In this document: piece by piece, positions 46,948 through 58,100 of the stretch | Numbering within the stretch: the stretch's first letter is position 1 | How the letters are laid out: each line of letters begins with the position of its first letter | Assembly (NCBI GenBank): GCA_030141605.1 | Contig: JAQGDQ010000081.1 | Coordinates: 1-64,000, forward strand | Source: Tubiluchus corallicola | Taxonomy: Eukaryota; Priapulida; Priapulimorpha; Priapulimorphida; Tubiluchidae | DNA: 64,000 nucleotides | Reading direction: 5' to 3' | Position numbers and translations under genes: made by a program | The notes under the pieces: model-generated | Told to the model about the DNA's origin: nothing | Databases searched by the model: none | The model's input: only the letters and a program-made list of their open reading frames with translations

Positions 46948-47542
46948 TTATGACTTATGAGACTACTTGTAAGATGATAATCATGCACGTGCTATACATT
47001 ACGAAATGAACGAAGTAAGAAAATAAATTACATTAATCAAAAACTACAGGATATGAAAGGATTTACTGAAGCTCCGAATAAATGCATTTCCGGAGAGATT
47101 AATCAATTTAATTATCGTAATTTAAACCAGTAAGCATTATTAAGAAATAAACGAATGTGCAGCGATGCTTAAAGCACGGCCTAACATGCAAGGTCGTAAA
47201 TAATATTTATGAATGTATAGAGAGAATGCTTTTTCATGCATGGTTGACAAGTTGACATAGAGACTAAAATAAGAGCTCTGTATATTTGTTTATGAAATCC
47301 TTCTCTTCAAGGGCACGCATGCGTACTTGTGTTACCTGTTTTTGGCGAAATAAAATAGACTGACGTTTTTGCTAAATGAAAGCAGATCCAAATTCACAAG
47401 CACAACCCTGTTGATCATTTGACTATATCAGGTCCGGTGCGGTTTACTCACGTATGAATGAGCAGTTTTCCTAATTTTCATATTTTGGCTCCTATCACGG
47501 GCTTTTAAAAATCAAAGCATTTTACCTAAAACTCCTCGGTGC

Positions 47543-48180
47543 CAGGGGCGGAACTAGATGTGGCAAGCAGGGGGGGGGCGCAAAAATTTTCTGGGAGGGC
47601 GAGGTATCCGAAGTGGTTAAATAATGGTTAAGCCAATTTTTAACCCCTTTTATACTGCATGCAGGCCTATAATTAGCGGACAGAGCAATAATGAGAAAAT
47701 TAAATCTCAGTTAACCTAACGTTATTAATGTGCCTCTAACTAAATTGTTATTTACAGAAATTTATCACACACAAGTTTTAACAAAATAATACGTAGGAAA
47801 TAATGTCAAAATGAAATGTGGAACGATACTTCCTTGGACAAAAAAGTCTAAAGTTTTCAAAAAGTCTCAAATTAAGCATGGTACCGCTGCATCCTATAGC
47901 TGTGCACACAGACCTGTTGGCCTGTGTGTAGAGCCTGTGACTGTGTGTGGTCCCTGTAGGCCTACACTGTGATAGGCACCACTATGCACACTGAGTTTTG
48001 TCTGCACGCACACTGAAGCTACCAAACATTTTTTTACCTAATTCTAATTCATATTGAAAACGATTACATGCGAACTGCAATTTTCACTGCAAAAAAATTA
48101 TTTGTCCGATTTTGCAGGCGGCGGAAATTTTGACAGGGCGGCGCCCCCCCCCCCCCTCGCTCCCCCTAGTTCCGCCCCTG
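47543..48180. mobile_element. Complete hAT-type MITE, 638 bp
   Basis: Ends are perfect inverted repeats CAGGGGCGGAACTAG / CTAGTTCCGCCCCTG. Both sides carry the 8-bp duplication CTCGGTGC (47535-47542 and 48181-48188), the target-site length of hAT elements. No transposase frame, so it is non-autonomous. Internal G and C runs lie beside both ends. Confidence 0.93.
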
Positions 48181-48511
48181 CTCGGTGCTCTCGATGCCTA
48201 ACATGAATGATGAAAAATCAGCATAATTTACAGATTATATTGGTGCTCTCAGAATCCTCTACTCGCGGAAAAAAGACATAATTTTCTACATAATTCTTTG
48301 AGACAGTGTATAAAATGCTCACTTTAATTCATATTACTAAAAGTTCAAATGCCAGAAATTAGGATTGGCAATTCTGTCCCAAGCTACAGCAATACACAAC
48401 TTGCTGACTCATATTTCTAGGATCTCTAAATTCAGAGTCTTTAACGTGACCACATCAGTTTATCTCAACGTTACTGACGCATATTCATTGGGGATTTTTA
48501 TGCTAAAAGGT

Positions 48512-48533
48512 GAGGAGAGAGAGAGAGAGAGAG
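48512..48533. repeat. (GA)n microsatellite
   Basis: GA repeat of about 10 units. Confidence 0.95.
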
Positions 48534-48764
48534 CATAGTGTTCTTCCCCCGAGGCTGAATAATGACTACATGGAGTCCTTGATTCAATAATAAACACCAT
48601 CACCTTTCAGTTATAAAGAACTGACATGCACTTGACATTACCACCTTGCCCACTTTATTGCAAGACGGTGTAAGTGTGAAATAAACTTTATGATTGCTTC
48701 TATCGTCTTTATTCGAGCATTATATTCGTAGATCTATATGACGTATCACTCACATAAATAATGT

Positions 48765-49065
48765 GACCTCTCATTTTAAGTCAGGTGACAATTTAATTGG
48801 ATTGGGCTTAGAATTCGTCCGATGTAGTTTCCATGTTCCATGCTGGATGCCATTTAAGAGGTTCTATGTGCGAATCCTACTCATGTCAGGGTTTTTCGAA
48901 CCAAGTTCTACTAGTGCAGGACACTCAGGCCCCCTTACGAGATATACTTAGCCTCAATTCAGTACACAGTCATGTACTGGGGAAAGAAAGGCGGGCGATC
49001 GAGTGTGACGAGATAAAAAGCTTGGCCGAGGCTACGTAAATGGAAACCGATTAATAAAATCTATC
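48765..49065 (+). repeat. Possible SINE-like unit
   Basis: About 300 bp of more GC-balanced sequence in an AT-rich setting, ending GGCCGAGGCTACGTAAATGG then AAACCGATTAATAAA. This tail looks like a retroposon 3' end. No second copy in the window, so the call is tentative. Confidence 0.3.
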
Positions 49066-49369
49066 TATACCAGCGCCATCTACTTAGCTCTGCTGATTGA
49101 CCATTGTTTATTATTGGTCATTGCATTCTTTCTTCTACGCATTAATGTAGATAAGGTAGCAGTTGAAAAAGTGTGCAGAACAGCAACAATTACTTTGTCG
49201 GTCAGCACATAAGCAATAAAGTTTAATACAGTATTAAATTTTGTTTTACACCTACATATTGAAAAAACTGCACTTTTTGGTGTAGTTTTAGAAATAAGGC
49301 CCAAGTTTGTGACCTTAAAAGAAATAAAAAATGTTCTAAAATTTATGTCTCAAAAATGTTTTCATTTCG

Positions 49370-49460
49370 GAAGTTTCCGTCCCTCACGGACTTCATCACT
49401 TGTACAGAGAGATATAATGCCTGATGAAGTCAGTGAGGGCGAAAAGTTTTTGGAAGGAAA
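49370..49460. other. Inverted pair of hammerhead-ribozyme-like motifs
   Basis: Plus strand 49420-49445 reads CCTGATGAAGTCAGTGAGGG then CGAAAAG, close to the hammerhead core CTGATGA, stem II, GAAA. A possible stem III (AGTTTT/AAAACT) follows. The inverse of 49374-49402 reads TGATGAAGTCCGTGAGGG, like the classic GTCC-GTGA-GGAC stem II. Bases at the cleavage junction do not fit cleanly, so activity is doubtful. A downstream AAGATAAGATAAGATTT (49511-49528) suggests a retroelement tail. Confidence 0.45.
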
Positions 49461-49529
49461 ACTACAGATTTTCTTGAGCCTTAAACGACATTTTGACCTC
49501 TTTTACGGTTAAGATAAGATAAGATTTAA

Positions 49530-51689
49530 AAAAATATTTATTCAGGATAACTTGATTGAGCAAGGCTAGTTTACAACAAGGTCCTGACTGGTGCGCAGTT
49601 TGCAAACAATATTCAAGCTAATACCAATATATATTATGGTTATGACCATGGCAAGTCTCAGAAGAGTACTATCTGATTTTAAGGCTTCTTGAAAATAAAC
49701 GTGATACAGATACTTATTAAGTGACATAGAAACTTAGGTAGTATCAAAGATGCATTATAAAATTCTAAGCATTCTTTATGTTTTTTATGTCGGCAGCATT
49801 ACTAATTTGGTCGTCAAAAATAAGTCACTTCACGTAGGTGTTCGGCCCACTAGGGCTGTCTTTTGTCAAACCGTGTAATTTAAAATTACCCCTGTGACAC
49901 AGTAACTTAGTCATTAGCTAGTTTAGCAAACAATTAAAAGACCGGCGCTTAAATTCTTACATGCACATTTCTATACATGTCAGTGCCATTTATATTACTT
50001 TAACTTATAAATAAACCTCGCTGTCCTATGTAGTGTACCAGGAAGAGCTTTTTAAAAATGTGGGTTTGTTGAGACAATAATTTATGATGTTATCTTTCGG
50101 CGGCTATTGTATTTGCCCAATAATCAGTGTTCAGATACACCTACTGGGGTGGACTCATTCTTAACACAGTCACCAAGATAAGAGCTGTTTCCCTGTCTCT
50201 CACCGCTTTAGAAATGTTTTGTAATTCTCCCTTGATATTTTTAAATGAGTGAATTCACCTGATTAACCTGTAATGTTATTTTACGTCACAAATGTTTTCT
50301 CATCATGCAAATACCTCCCCTCACCCCTACAATTATGACGTAAAATCTATTTGGCTATTATTATATAGGTTAATGGTGTCGGCTCGTTGCTATGCACTTG
50401 ACCAACACTTAACATTTGAAACATTTCGAAATTGTGAGGGACTTATATGCGTGTGCAAGGGTAAATAACTGTTTATTTCACAACAAGTATGCAAAAAGTT
50501 TTATAAATCGTTTCATAAACACGTTAAAAGTTTGGCACTTTCACCATTTTGCCACAAAACATTGACCCACAGCATTTACAACTGTCCGCATATCATAAAA
50601 TTGTGCATAAACACTTTTTGATAAAGGTGAGCACAAAATTAAGGTCCGCTAACTACAATGCACTAAAGTACAATAACAGTATTAGACGACATAATAAGCA
50701 GTATGTTTGTTTTTGTATGCATGCTTGAAGTTTGAACAGAGCGCAGTAACAATTCGGGTGTAATATCTGAGACCTGCATTGTAATATTTATTATACTATT
50801 TTTGAATGCAGGACTTGCTGTTAGCCTCGATTCAAACTTGCAACAATGTAAAACGTTTAGCTACTAGCCAGACAAGTTATTATGCTAATCACATGTAGTT
50901 TGACGTTCATATAATTTTAAAACTACTACTGCCTACTGGGTCTATTGCTGCTGTTACTACCGGTCTACCACTTCTGCTACTACGAAATAACTGTCCAGTA
51001 AAACTTTGCTTTTCATTAGCAGTTGTAACGGATTTGACACAAACTTAATGTTCGTCAAAAGCGTTTAAGTAAATTCGACATTTTAAATAATAGTTCAAGT
51101 ATAAAACATACTTCACATATTTGATATACCTGAAAGTACTTACCAGTAGCATCCAAATCCTATATATAGTATACGTCTTATATCATTTTATTAAAAAGTG
51201 AACACCGTCTTCTCTACAAAGGAAAAACTACATCAGCACAGCACCTGACTTGCAATTCTATATAACCTGGATTGAAGATAGTGACTGCAAAAACTTGTTT
51301 GATGATGCAAAGAAACGTTTTGACTGTGGCGTTTTCGCTTGCCTGCCTAGCCTAAATATGGTTGAGTGAGCAGTTAAAATTGCAGACAAAACACAGAAAA
51401 GAGGCAGACGTAGTCAGAAGTTGCAAGTCGGGGTATAGCAGTGCTGCTGAGGGCAAAGCTCGCGTCTTTTATGAATGGAAGTGATAGTTGTTCAGCATTA
51501 TGTTTTCCTTCATATAACTACAGATTTCTCATTAATTTAAATAGTTATCGTTAACAACGGTTTTTGGAGTTTTGCCAGTGTTGATTGATACAGTTGTCAC
51601 ATTTGTGGATGACGTTGCTGTAATATTTCGCTACACTGCAGAAAACTAAAGTAAACAACAGTCAATACTAAAACTTACCAACCCTGTTA
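49530..51689. other. No gene seen
   Basis: AT-rich sequence following a retroelement-like tail. No frames or repeats that I can support. Confidence 0.5.
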
Positions 51690-52240
51690 GAGTGAATTTA
51701 AAGCACAAAAACACTCTTTAAAATCCCTATGAAACTTTACATAACTTACATGCAATCTTATTGCGCATAGAGCTTGCGTTAGCAGTAATACTGTATAAAA
51801 CTTGTAAATTAATTTAAACTCCCGCGATGACCGTTAGGCGTTTGAGGATAAGACACGAAATAAATTAAATAACATTGCTTAAAGTTTGAAAAAAGAATCA
51901 GAGTTCGCAGCACACTCGTCGCGTACTAAGCAAGAGCTTAAATTACTTTATAGTGTCAATAACATCAATAATACGTGTTTTTCTCTTGGTGAGTGAGTGG
52001 TGCACCAGTGGGATGGCGATGCAGTGCCGTTTTAGCAGGGGGCGCAAATATATGAATTTATTAAGATTTTTTTTCTAATTACAAAAGTCTTTCAAAAACT
52101 ATGTTAAGTAATATAACTTTGTGTTGGAAGTTTTTTGGGCCTTTTATTCCGCTTTAAATTATCAACTGTTACCTGTTAGTGATCAAGAAAAGAATCTCGG
52201 TCACTTACACGTTTTGGCATTTCACCTTTAAATTTAAAGT
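51690..52240 (+). repeat. Dispersed repeat family R2, copy b
   Basis: Collinear with 28140-28740, with the landmarks in the same order and orientation (AGCAGTAATACTGTATA, CTCCCGCGATGACCGTTAG, CAGCACACTC, AATATAACTTTGTG). The class is unknown. Confidence 0.55.
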
Positions 52241-52600
52241 GACTATCATAATGTGATTCCGGCAAATCTGAAAGTTCATTTAATTTTTTGCAAACAACCA
52301 TACCAAGAATAACAATTAAGCACAGATTATGAACAGTAGCTTACAGCACCGTATTTTTAAAGCTAACAAAAACTACACGAAAAAGCCAGCCTCTTGGAAT
52401 CAGCATCTTTATTAAATGCAGACGATCGTTTCGTTGTTATGCAAATTTTGTGTTTTCTTCTGACGCTACAGTGCTTTTTCTCTCATTATGTAAACTTTGA
52501 CTGCATTAACATATTTTTTGCTGTAGTTATGAACTTTTGTCTGACTCTCATGCACATAAAGTACAAGTTTATACGTTTTTCATAGAATCTTTCTCTAAGG

Positions 52601-53092
52601 CAGGGGTGTGCAAATTACGGCCCGCGGGCCACTTGCGGCCCGCCGAGAGAATTTGTGCGGCCCGCGAAGAGTTTTGTCAACCTAATGAAAGTGAGGCCCG
52701 GGCGATTAATTGAGTGTATCCAGCTGAAGTCCGTGCCACGATCCCAAAGATAGTGCGGGTAGTTTTTTTCTACTAGATCGGATGCCATTAACCCTTACAA
52801 GACGGTTGTAGCTTTATGTCACTGTACTACACAGGCTGTGTGATACACATTACTAATATGCATTGTAATGAAATTACTACTATCTGTCCTGAAAGTAGAA
52901 ATATATGGTTTGTAATATAAATTTTAATAACTTCTAAAATAGTTTCTTGAGTGTAGTAGTAATGATGTACGCATTTCGGATGCAAAAAAAATCGTTATTA
53001 GGCCTTTCTGTACTTGGCTCCTTGATCAAACTGCCTGTTCCTGCGGGAAAGTTTAATGTGGCCCGGCTAGTCAGATAATTTGCACACCCCTG
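52601..53092. mobile_element. Complete hAT-type MITE, 492 bp
   Basis: Ends are perfect 17-bp inverted repeats CAGGGGTGTGCAAATTA. They are flanked by the 8-bp duplication CTCTAAGG (52593-52600 and 53093-53100). The interior starts with GGCCCGCGGGCC and has no coding capacity. The intact ends and target site suggest a fairly recent insertion. Confidence 0.95.
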
Positions 53093-53100
53093 CTCTAAGG

Positions 53101-54333
53101 GTATTTCTACTTGTATTCTGCTAACTTAAATTTCGCTATTTTGATTTTGAAATGTTTTTATACAATGTCATAATGTGCAATGTCGTAATTGCAATGTCAC
53201 AAATATAATGATTACTTCTTCCGCCTTAAACTTTAGCATTGAGGATGACATGTTTTGTTGAAATGATCGACTGAATTAACAAAACAGCTAATATAAACTG
53301 ATGTCTAAACTAGTCTTGATACGAATCATTGTGCTACTCATTTGTTAAACACTATCCAACTGCTTATATATGTCATTTAAAACATCTTTTACCGTTGTCA
53401 TAATCAGTTATTTTTCGTGAATATGTTATGTGGAACACCATTTGCTATTGACACGATCCGTTTTTTTCACAAAATTTTGGAATGCAGAATCAACTCTATT
53501 GTAGCGTCACAATACTCAAATCACTTATAATGTAATATCATGTTTGTGACTAAATGCATATGTATTATTCGCCCGTATAAATTCGTTTATTCGTAAATTC
53601 ATTTACAATTAAAAACTGTTAAAAATGCATTACATGAAAACAAAAACGGTAACATCATCATGGCGAGTAGAGTCATCACTTTATAGACTTACTTTGCAAG
53701 CGGATAACGCAAATAACGTCCAGCACATTTTTAAAATTTTAAAAACTAGAACTAGTCACACTCAAAGATTGTTTTTCTTGTCTTCAAAGTTGCTCATTTA
53801 ACTGTTCCTTTAAGCTTCTAATTTTGACTTAGTTCATGTTTTAATTCTTTTGTTTATTGCTTTCATTTACAGGCGACACGGCAAAGGACATTAAACAGTG
53901 ATAATACTTTTCAAGTACAGACTTTAGATAAAAACATTCAGTCTAACGCATTAAACGAAGAATAAAAACGAAATTTTATTCTTGTTCTCACATGGTGCCG
54001 ATTTTATTCTTGTTCTCGACAATTTGATTATTTAAATAAAGAATGTTTTTATTATGATCAGAGATCTTGAGTTTGTTTCCCTTTGTAGCTTACGGAGATT
54101 AATCACTTTAGTGGTCCGTTGCTTGATGGTGGGATAATGAAGAGATTTTTACGGATGGCACCGTCACATTACTAATTTTATATAGTGTAAAAATCGCCAA
54201 TCGCTATTATCCTGAGCAACTGAGTTTGAATTTTATAGTGACGATATTTAACTCAGCATGTATGTTATTCAGAGAAAGACCTACAGACTATTAAATCTCC
54301 TGGGTTTAGCCAACTATAGACTTAAATTCTTAG
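53101..54333. other. No gene seen
   Basis: AT-rich flank between a hAT MITE and a tRNA-like sequence. It ends near the 3' end of the serine protease gene. Confidence 0.5.
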
Positions 54334-54396
54334 GGCAGGGTAGCCGAGTGATCCAGATCTTGAACTGCAAAAAACCGTTCGAGTCTAGCGACTGCC
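54334..54396 (+). repeat. tRNA-like sequence, degenerate (SINE head or tRNA pseudogene)
   Basis: Starts GGCAGGGTAGCCGAGTGATC (good A box) and ends with CGTTCGAGTC (good B box) and GACTGCC. Only five of seven acceptor pairs form and the T stem does not close, so it is unlikely to be a working tRNA. Confidence 0.55.
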
Positions 54397-54942
54397 AAAG
54401 CCAGGACATATGTGCATTGCGTTGCATTATAAGTGCAAGTTGCTAAACAGCAGTTAGAGCTAATGTTGTCTGTTAAACGAGCGACGGTAAATAAATTTTG
54501 TTTTTGTCTTTATAGTTTATATAATATACGCTCTTTTACACAATATTTGAAAAACAAGGTTTTGAAATGTGTTTGTGATTTCTTGTTTATTATCGATCTC
54601 TTAACAGTACAGAAGAATGTGCAATTAATCAGCAATCCAACTTATATAATTTGATGCTGTATAGCTTGATTTAAAGGAGAGATATAATTTGAATGTTAAA
54701 AAAACACTAAATGCCAAAACTAAGCTAAAAACTAAATTGAAGTATTTTTATTCGATTCTATAATCATTTTATATAGTTTAGTATTAGGATTATACGCTTA
54801 TAACAAATCGTGTTAAAAACTAGCTTTATGCAAATTGCATAAATTACATAAATAACTACCTCTACCTCCCGAATGCCTACATCCGTATATCGATATCCCG
54901 AAACAGTGAAATAATAACCTAATGTACTTCTTATTGCAGTAA

Positions 54943-55131
54943 TTAACATGAACACTGCTTTAGCTGCAGTCCTCTTCTCTTCAATTGACTGGTCATCCAT
55001 TTGGTGAATTTGCTGGCATTCGCATAAACACCGGGCTTATCAGGATGAGCACACTCATATCCCCACGATACAATTCCGCATTGTTTTTTCTTATTGTCTA
55101 CATCTACTACAAGTGGCCCACCAGAATCACC
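54943..55131 (-). CDS. Serine protease last exon with catalytic Ser
   Basis: After TTATTTCAG it begins GDSGGPLVVDVDNKKK and continues CGIVSWGYECAHPDKPGVY, then FTKWMTSQLKRR, with a stop at 54943. The last residues (GLQLKQCSC) form a short basic and Cys-containing tail beyond the usual end of the domain. Confidence 0.92.
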   Translation of the reverse strand, partial: GDSGGPLVVDVDNKKKQCGIVSWGYECAHPDKPGVYANASKFTKWMTSQLKRRGLQLKQCSC

Positions 55132-58100
55132 CTGAAATAAAGAAGACATTTTGACTAGTGTTTAGCCGCTACGATTTTGCAGCCTCAGCCGCATTCTGAG
55201 TGCTTACATTTACAGTACCATGACCAAACGCTACTGTACTGGTAGCCGGGCTTAATCATGACAATATTTGCAAACTTTATAATACACAGTCGTCCAGATA
55301 AAATGTTCTCTCAAATTTATTCGTAATGCTTCAGCCGGGTAGAGGCGTTTATACATTCTCCTTCTAAACAGCTACACATTTCCCAGCAAACCACCACCAA
55401 GGGCCGCTAGAATGTTTTTCCTACACCTGTATTGCGGCAAAGAGCGAAAACGACCAACTTCGTATCTTCACCCATCGTTCTTAGAGGAGCACCGTGTTAG
55501 AGAAAACGTCCTATAGCGGCGCTTGGTGGAGACTTGAAGGGAAATTTCTAACTTTTTGAAAGGAGTAGAAATCGGACTATACGATCATGTGGATCTTTTA
55601 CAAATGCTTCCACCAGGATGAAGTGCTACCAGTCAGTTTGAGGGAACTCTTTTCTAGACGACCTTGTTGTGCAAGTGAAAACTAATTCACTAATTCAACA
55701 ATTTTGTCATTTTCTTGCCATCTTTTATGGTGCAGAACAACTTTGCTAGAGGTTACCTTGCAATTCGGCAAGCAGTGCAGTGCATAAATCAACATTAACA
55801 CATTTTACAACATTAACAAAAACAGTTCTGTTAAACAAGCAATTCTTTTCTGTACACCAAGCCACACGAAGCGTCATTTTAAAGGCACTGACAAATCAGC
55901 AAATATTCTCTTTGCAAAGGAACTTTTCACGGTCTTAAACATCAGGCATACCTGACAACTGTCTTTACCAGCTGATGACGCACAAATCATGTCCCTTTTA
56001 ATCAGGCTTCCGATAGCTGGTTTGCATTTGCCTTCGGTATTGATGACTACGTCTGCCATTAGTAGAATATATGAAGTGCTGAGCATAAATAAAGAGTGAA
56101 AAAATCATGTTTTGTCTTGATAGCAAAATTCATGCAATGAAACTTTCCTAATGACGATGTTTATAATCTCTGTTTGCTGCAGTTTCTTAAGTTCAGAAAC
56201 TGCCATAGACGGTCACGAAATCATTAAGAACAATGTAGCTGCCTCGAACAGGCAGAAAATATTTGTGCTAGGAAATTTGGAATGGATTCATATGGAGTTT
56301 GTGAGTGATGACACGGTCAACTTTCGTTACTAGATCATCTTATTCGTAAAAACAAGTTTCGCTCAATTTTGGACCAGAGGAATTGGGTTCCAAGTGGATG
56401 TTCTTTTCCGCGCAGTTAGTCGGAGCATTAAGAGCTTTTTGCAGTAACTGTAACATGGAAGGTATCATCAGGGAACATCAAAGCGCTGTTACAACCGGTG
56501 CAAGCACAGTCTTGCAACCATAGGAAGCGATCATCAGACTTTGGAGCTAGATGTGACAGATAAGGCATAGTGGAGACGAGCCATTCATAATGTTGTCGCA
56601 TCTTTTGAGGGAACATGGAAGTTCAGAGGAGATTAAGCGGAATTGCAAGCAGTCACGTTCTGAGGACATCTCATTCACTACTTTAGGACTCATCGATGCT
56701 AATACATGATCCTATGTGCTCTATGTAGAGTGGAGTCGAAGAAGACGAAGAAGATATATACTTACACAATTGTTTGGGTTAAGCACTCTGGGCTCAAATA
56801 AAATTTAAAATGAGATAATAAAACACAAAGATATTTGACTTTTAATTCACTTTTCTTGTTCCTACTTTTTTCGTCATTCAGACCAGTAAATGTTTGATTT
56901 TAAAACTGATTTCACCGTCATCGAAGGCAGAGAGTGACAATTTTAGTATCGTCTTTGTTTTGAATAATAAGAATGTCTACAGTGCAAAAAGACCGAAACA
57001 CGTACAATTAATCGGTATTAATAAAAAGTATCTTCCGACGAATAAAAATAAAGCAGTACTAACGATCCAAATTCGGTTACGCCCCAACCAGTCACTTTTG
57101 CCAGCTTGCCGTCCACGCATTCGCCTGAAGGAAAGATTGCGAACTAGTTAGATTTTTGCTGCAATAAGTAACCAAACAGCAGCAAGACACAAAAGCTCAA
57201 AAGCTGTTAATACAGTTTAGAAAAAAGGGGGGGGGCGACTATTGTCCAAGGGCTGTGACGATTCACGTTGCAGTGTTAGAGTGCCACAGACATAAGAATT
57301 TAGTAAGTATGAAGAGGATTGTTGAATTGGAAAAAAATAAAAACTGCATAAAATGGAAATTTTAGCCATTTTTTGTTTTATTGCCTTCTGAGTAAATCCA
57401 TAGAGCTGTTTATTTCGCCACGTTGTTCTTTTTCATATAATACAAAGCTTTGCCATTTATGAAGGAAACAATGCGTACTAACTTTTCATAAATTTGGATT
57501 TTATGACATCTGTAAATGTGTATCTGTAGTCTGTTAACAGACGGGTTTTTATTATTGTCTTGACCGTCGTGCCCAGGAGAATGGCCAGTAGGTAATTCGA
57601 GTAGAGAAAAAGAGAGGGGAAGGCATAGGGGAATGAAAAGAGAAAGAGAGAGACAGAGAGACAGACCAGAGAGAGAGAAAGTTGTACTGCGAGTGAACCT
57701 GCGAATCACAGCGATCAAAGCCTTCCGGGTTTTGCTAGTCGTTTTAAAGTGCCACAAAATACTAAATAAACGAGTAACTAAATACTTCACATTCAGGATT
57801 AGTTTTTTTTAAAATTAAATGACCGTTTCGAAAATTTACACAGACTTGAGAAAAAATATTAAATGCTAAGGGTAAGTTGAAGTTTTGAAAAGTAGGAAAA
57901 AAAGGTGAAAACGAGTTATACCTGTTACAATTCACTAATCTATATCGAACTCACCCGCTGCCGCAATCTCAGTAGTACACACCCTTCCATTATTTAAGAG
58001 AGAACACGGAATAGGATCATCAAGAATGAGTAAGCATATATCTTTCCGTTTGGTTACATTATTGTACCTTTTGTGACATATAATATTTTTAACCTAAAAA

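Larger units (their letters stand above)
39990..47542. other. Long gene-poor stretch
   Basis: About 7.5 kb with only short open frames (the longest about 80 codons), none protein-like, plus simple repeats and the inverted repeat at 46265. Small exons cannot be excluded. Confidence 0.5.

Noticed and set aside
54334-54396. Functional tRNA gene
   Set aside because: A and B boxes are good, but two acceptor pairs and most of the T stem fail, so it is listed as a tRNA-derived repeat.
57410-57790. 126-codon minus-strand frame
   Set aside because: Its Leu/Ser-rich centre is the GA-rich tract and the rest has no protein-like features.
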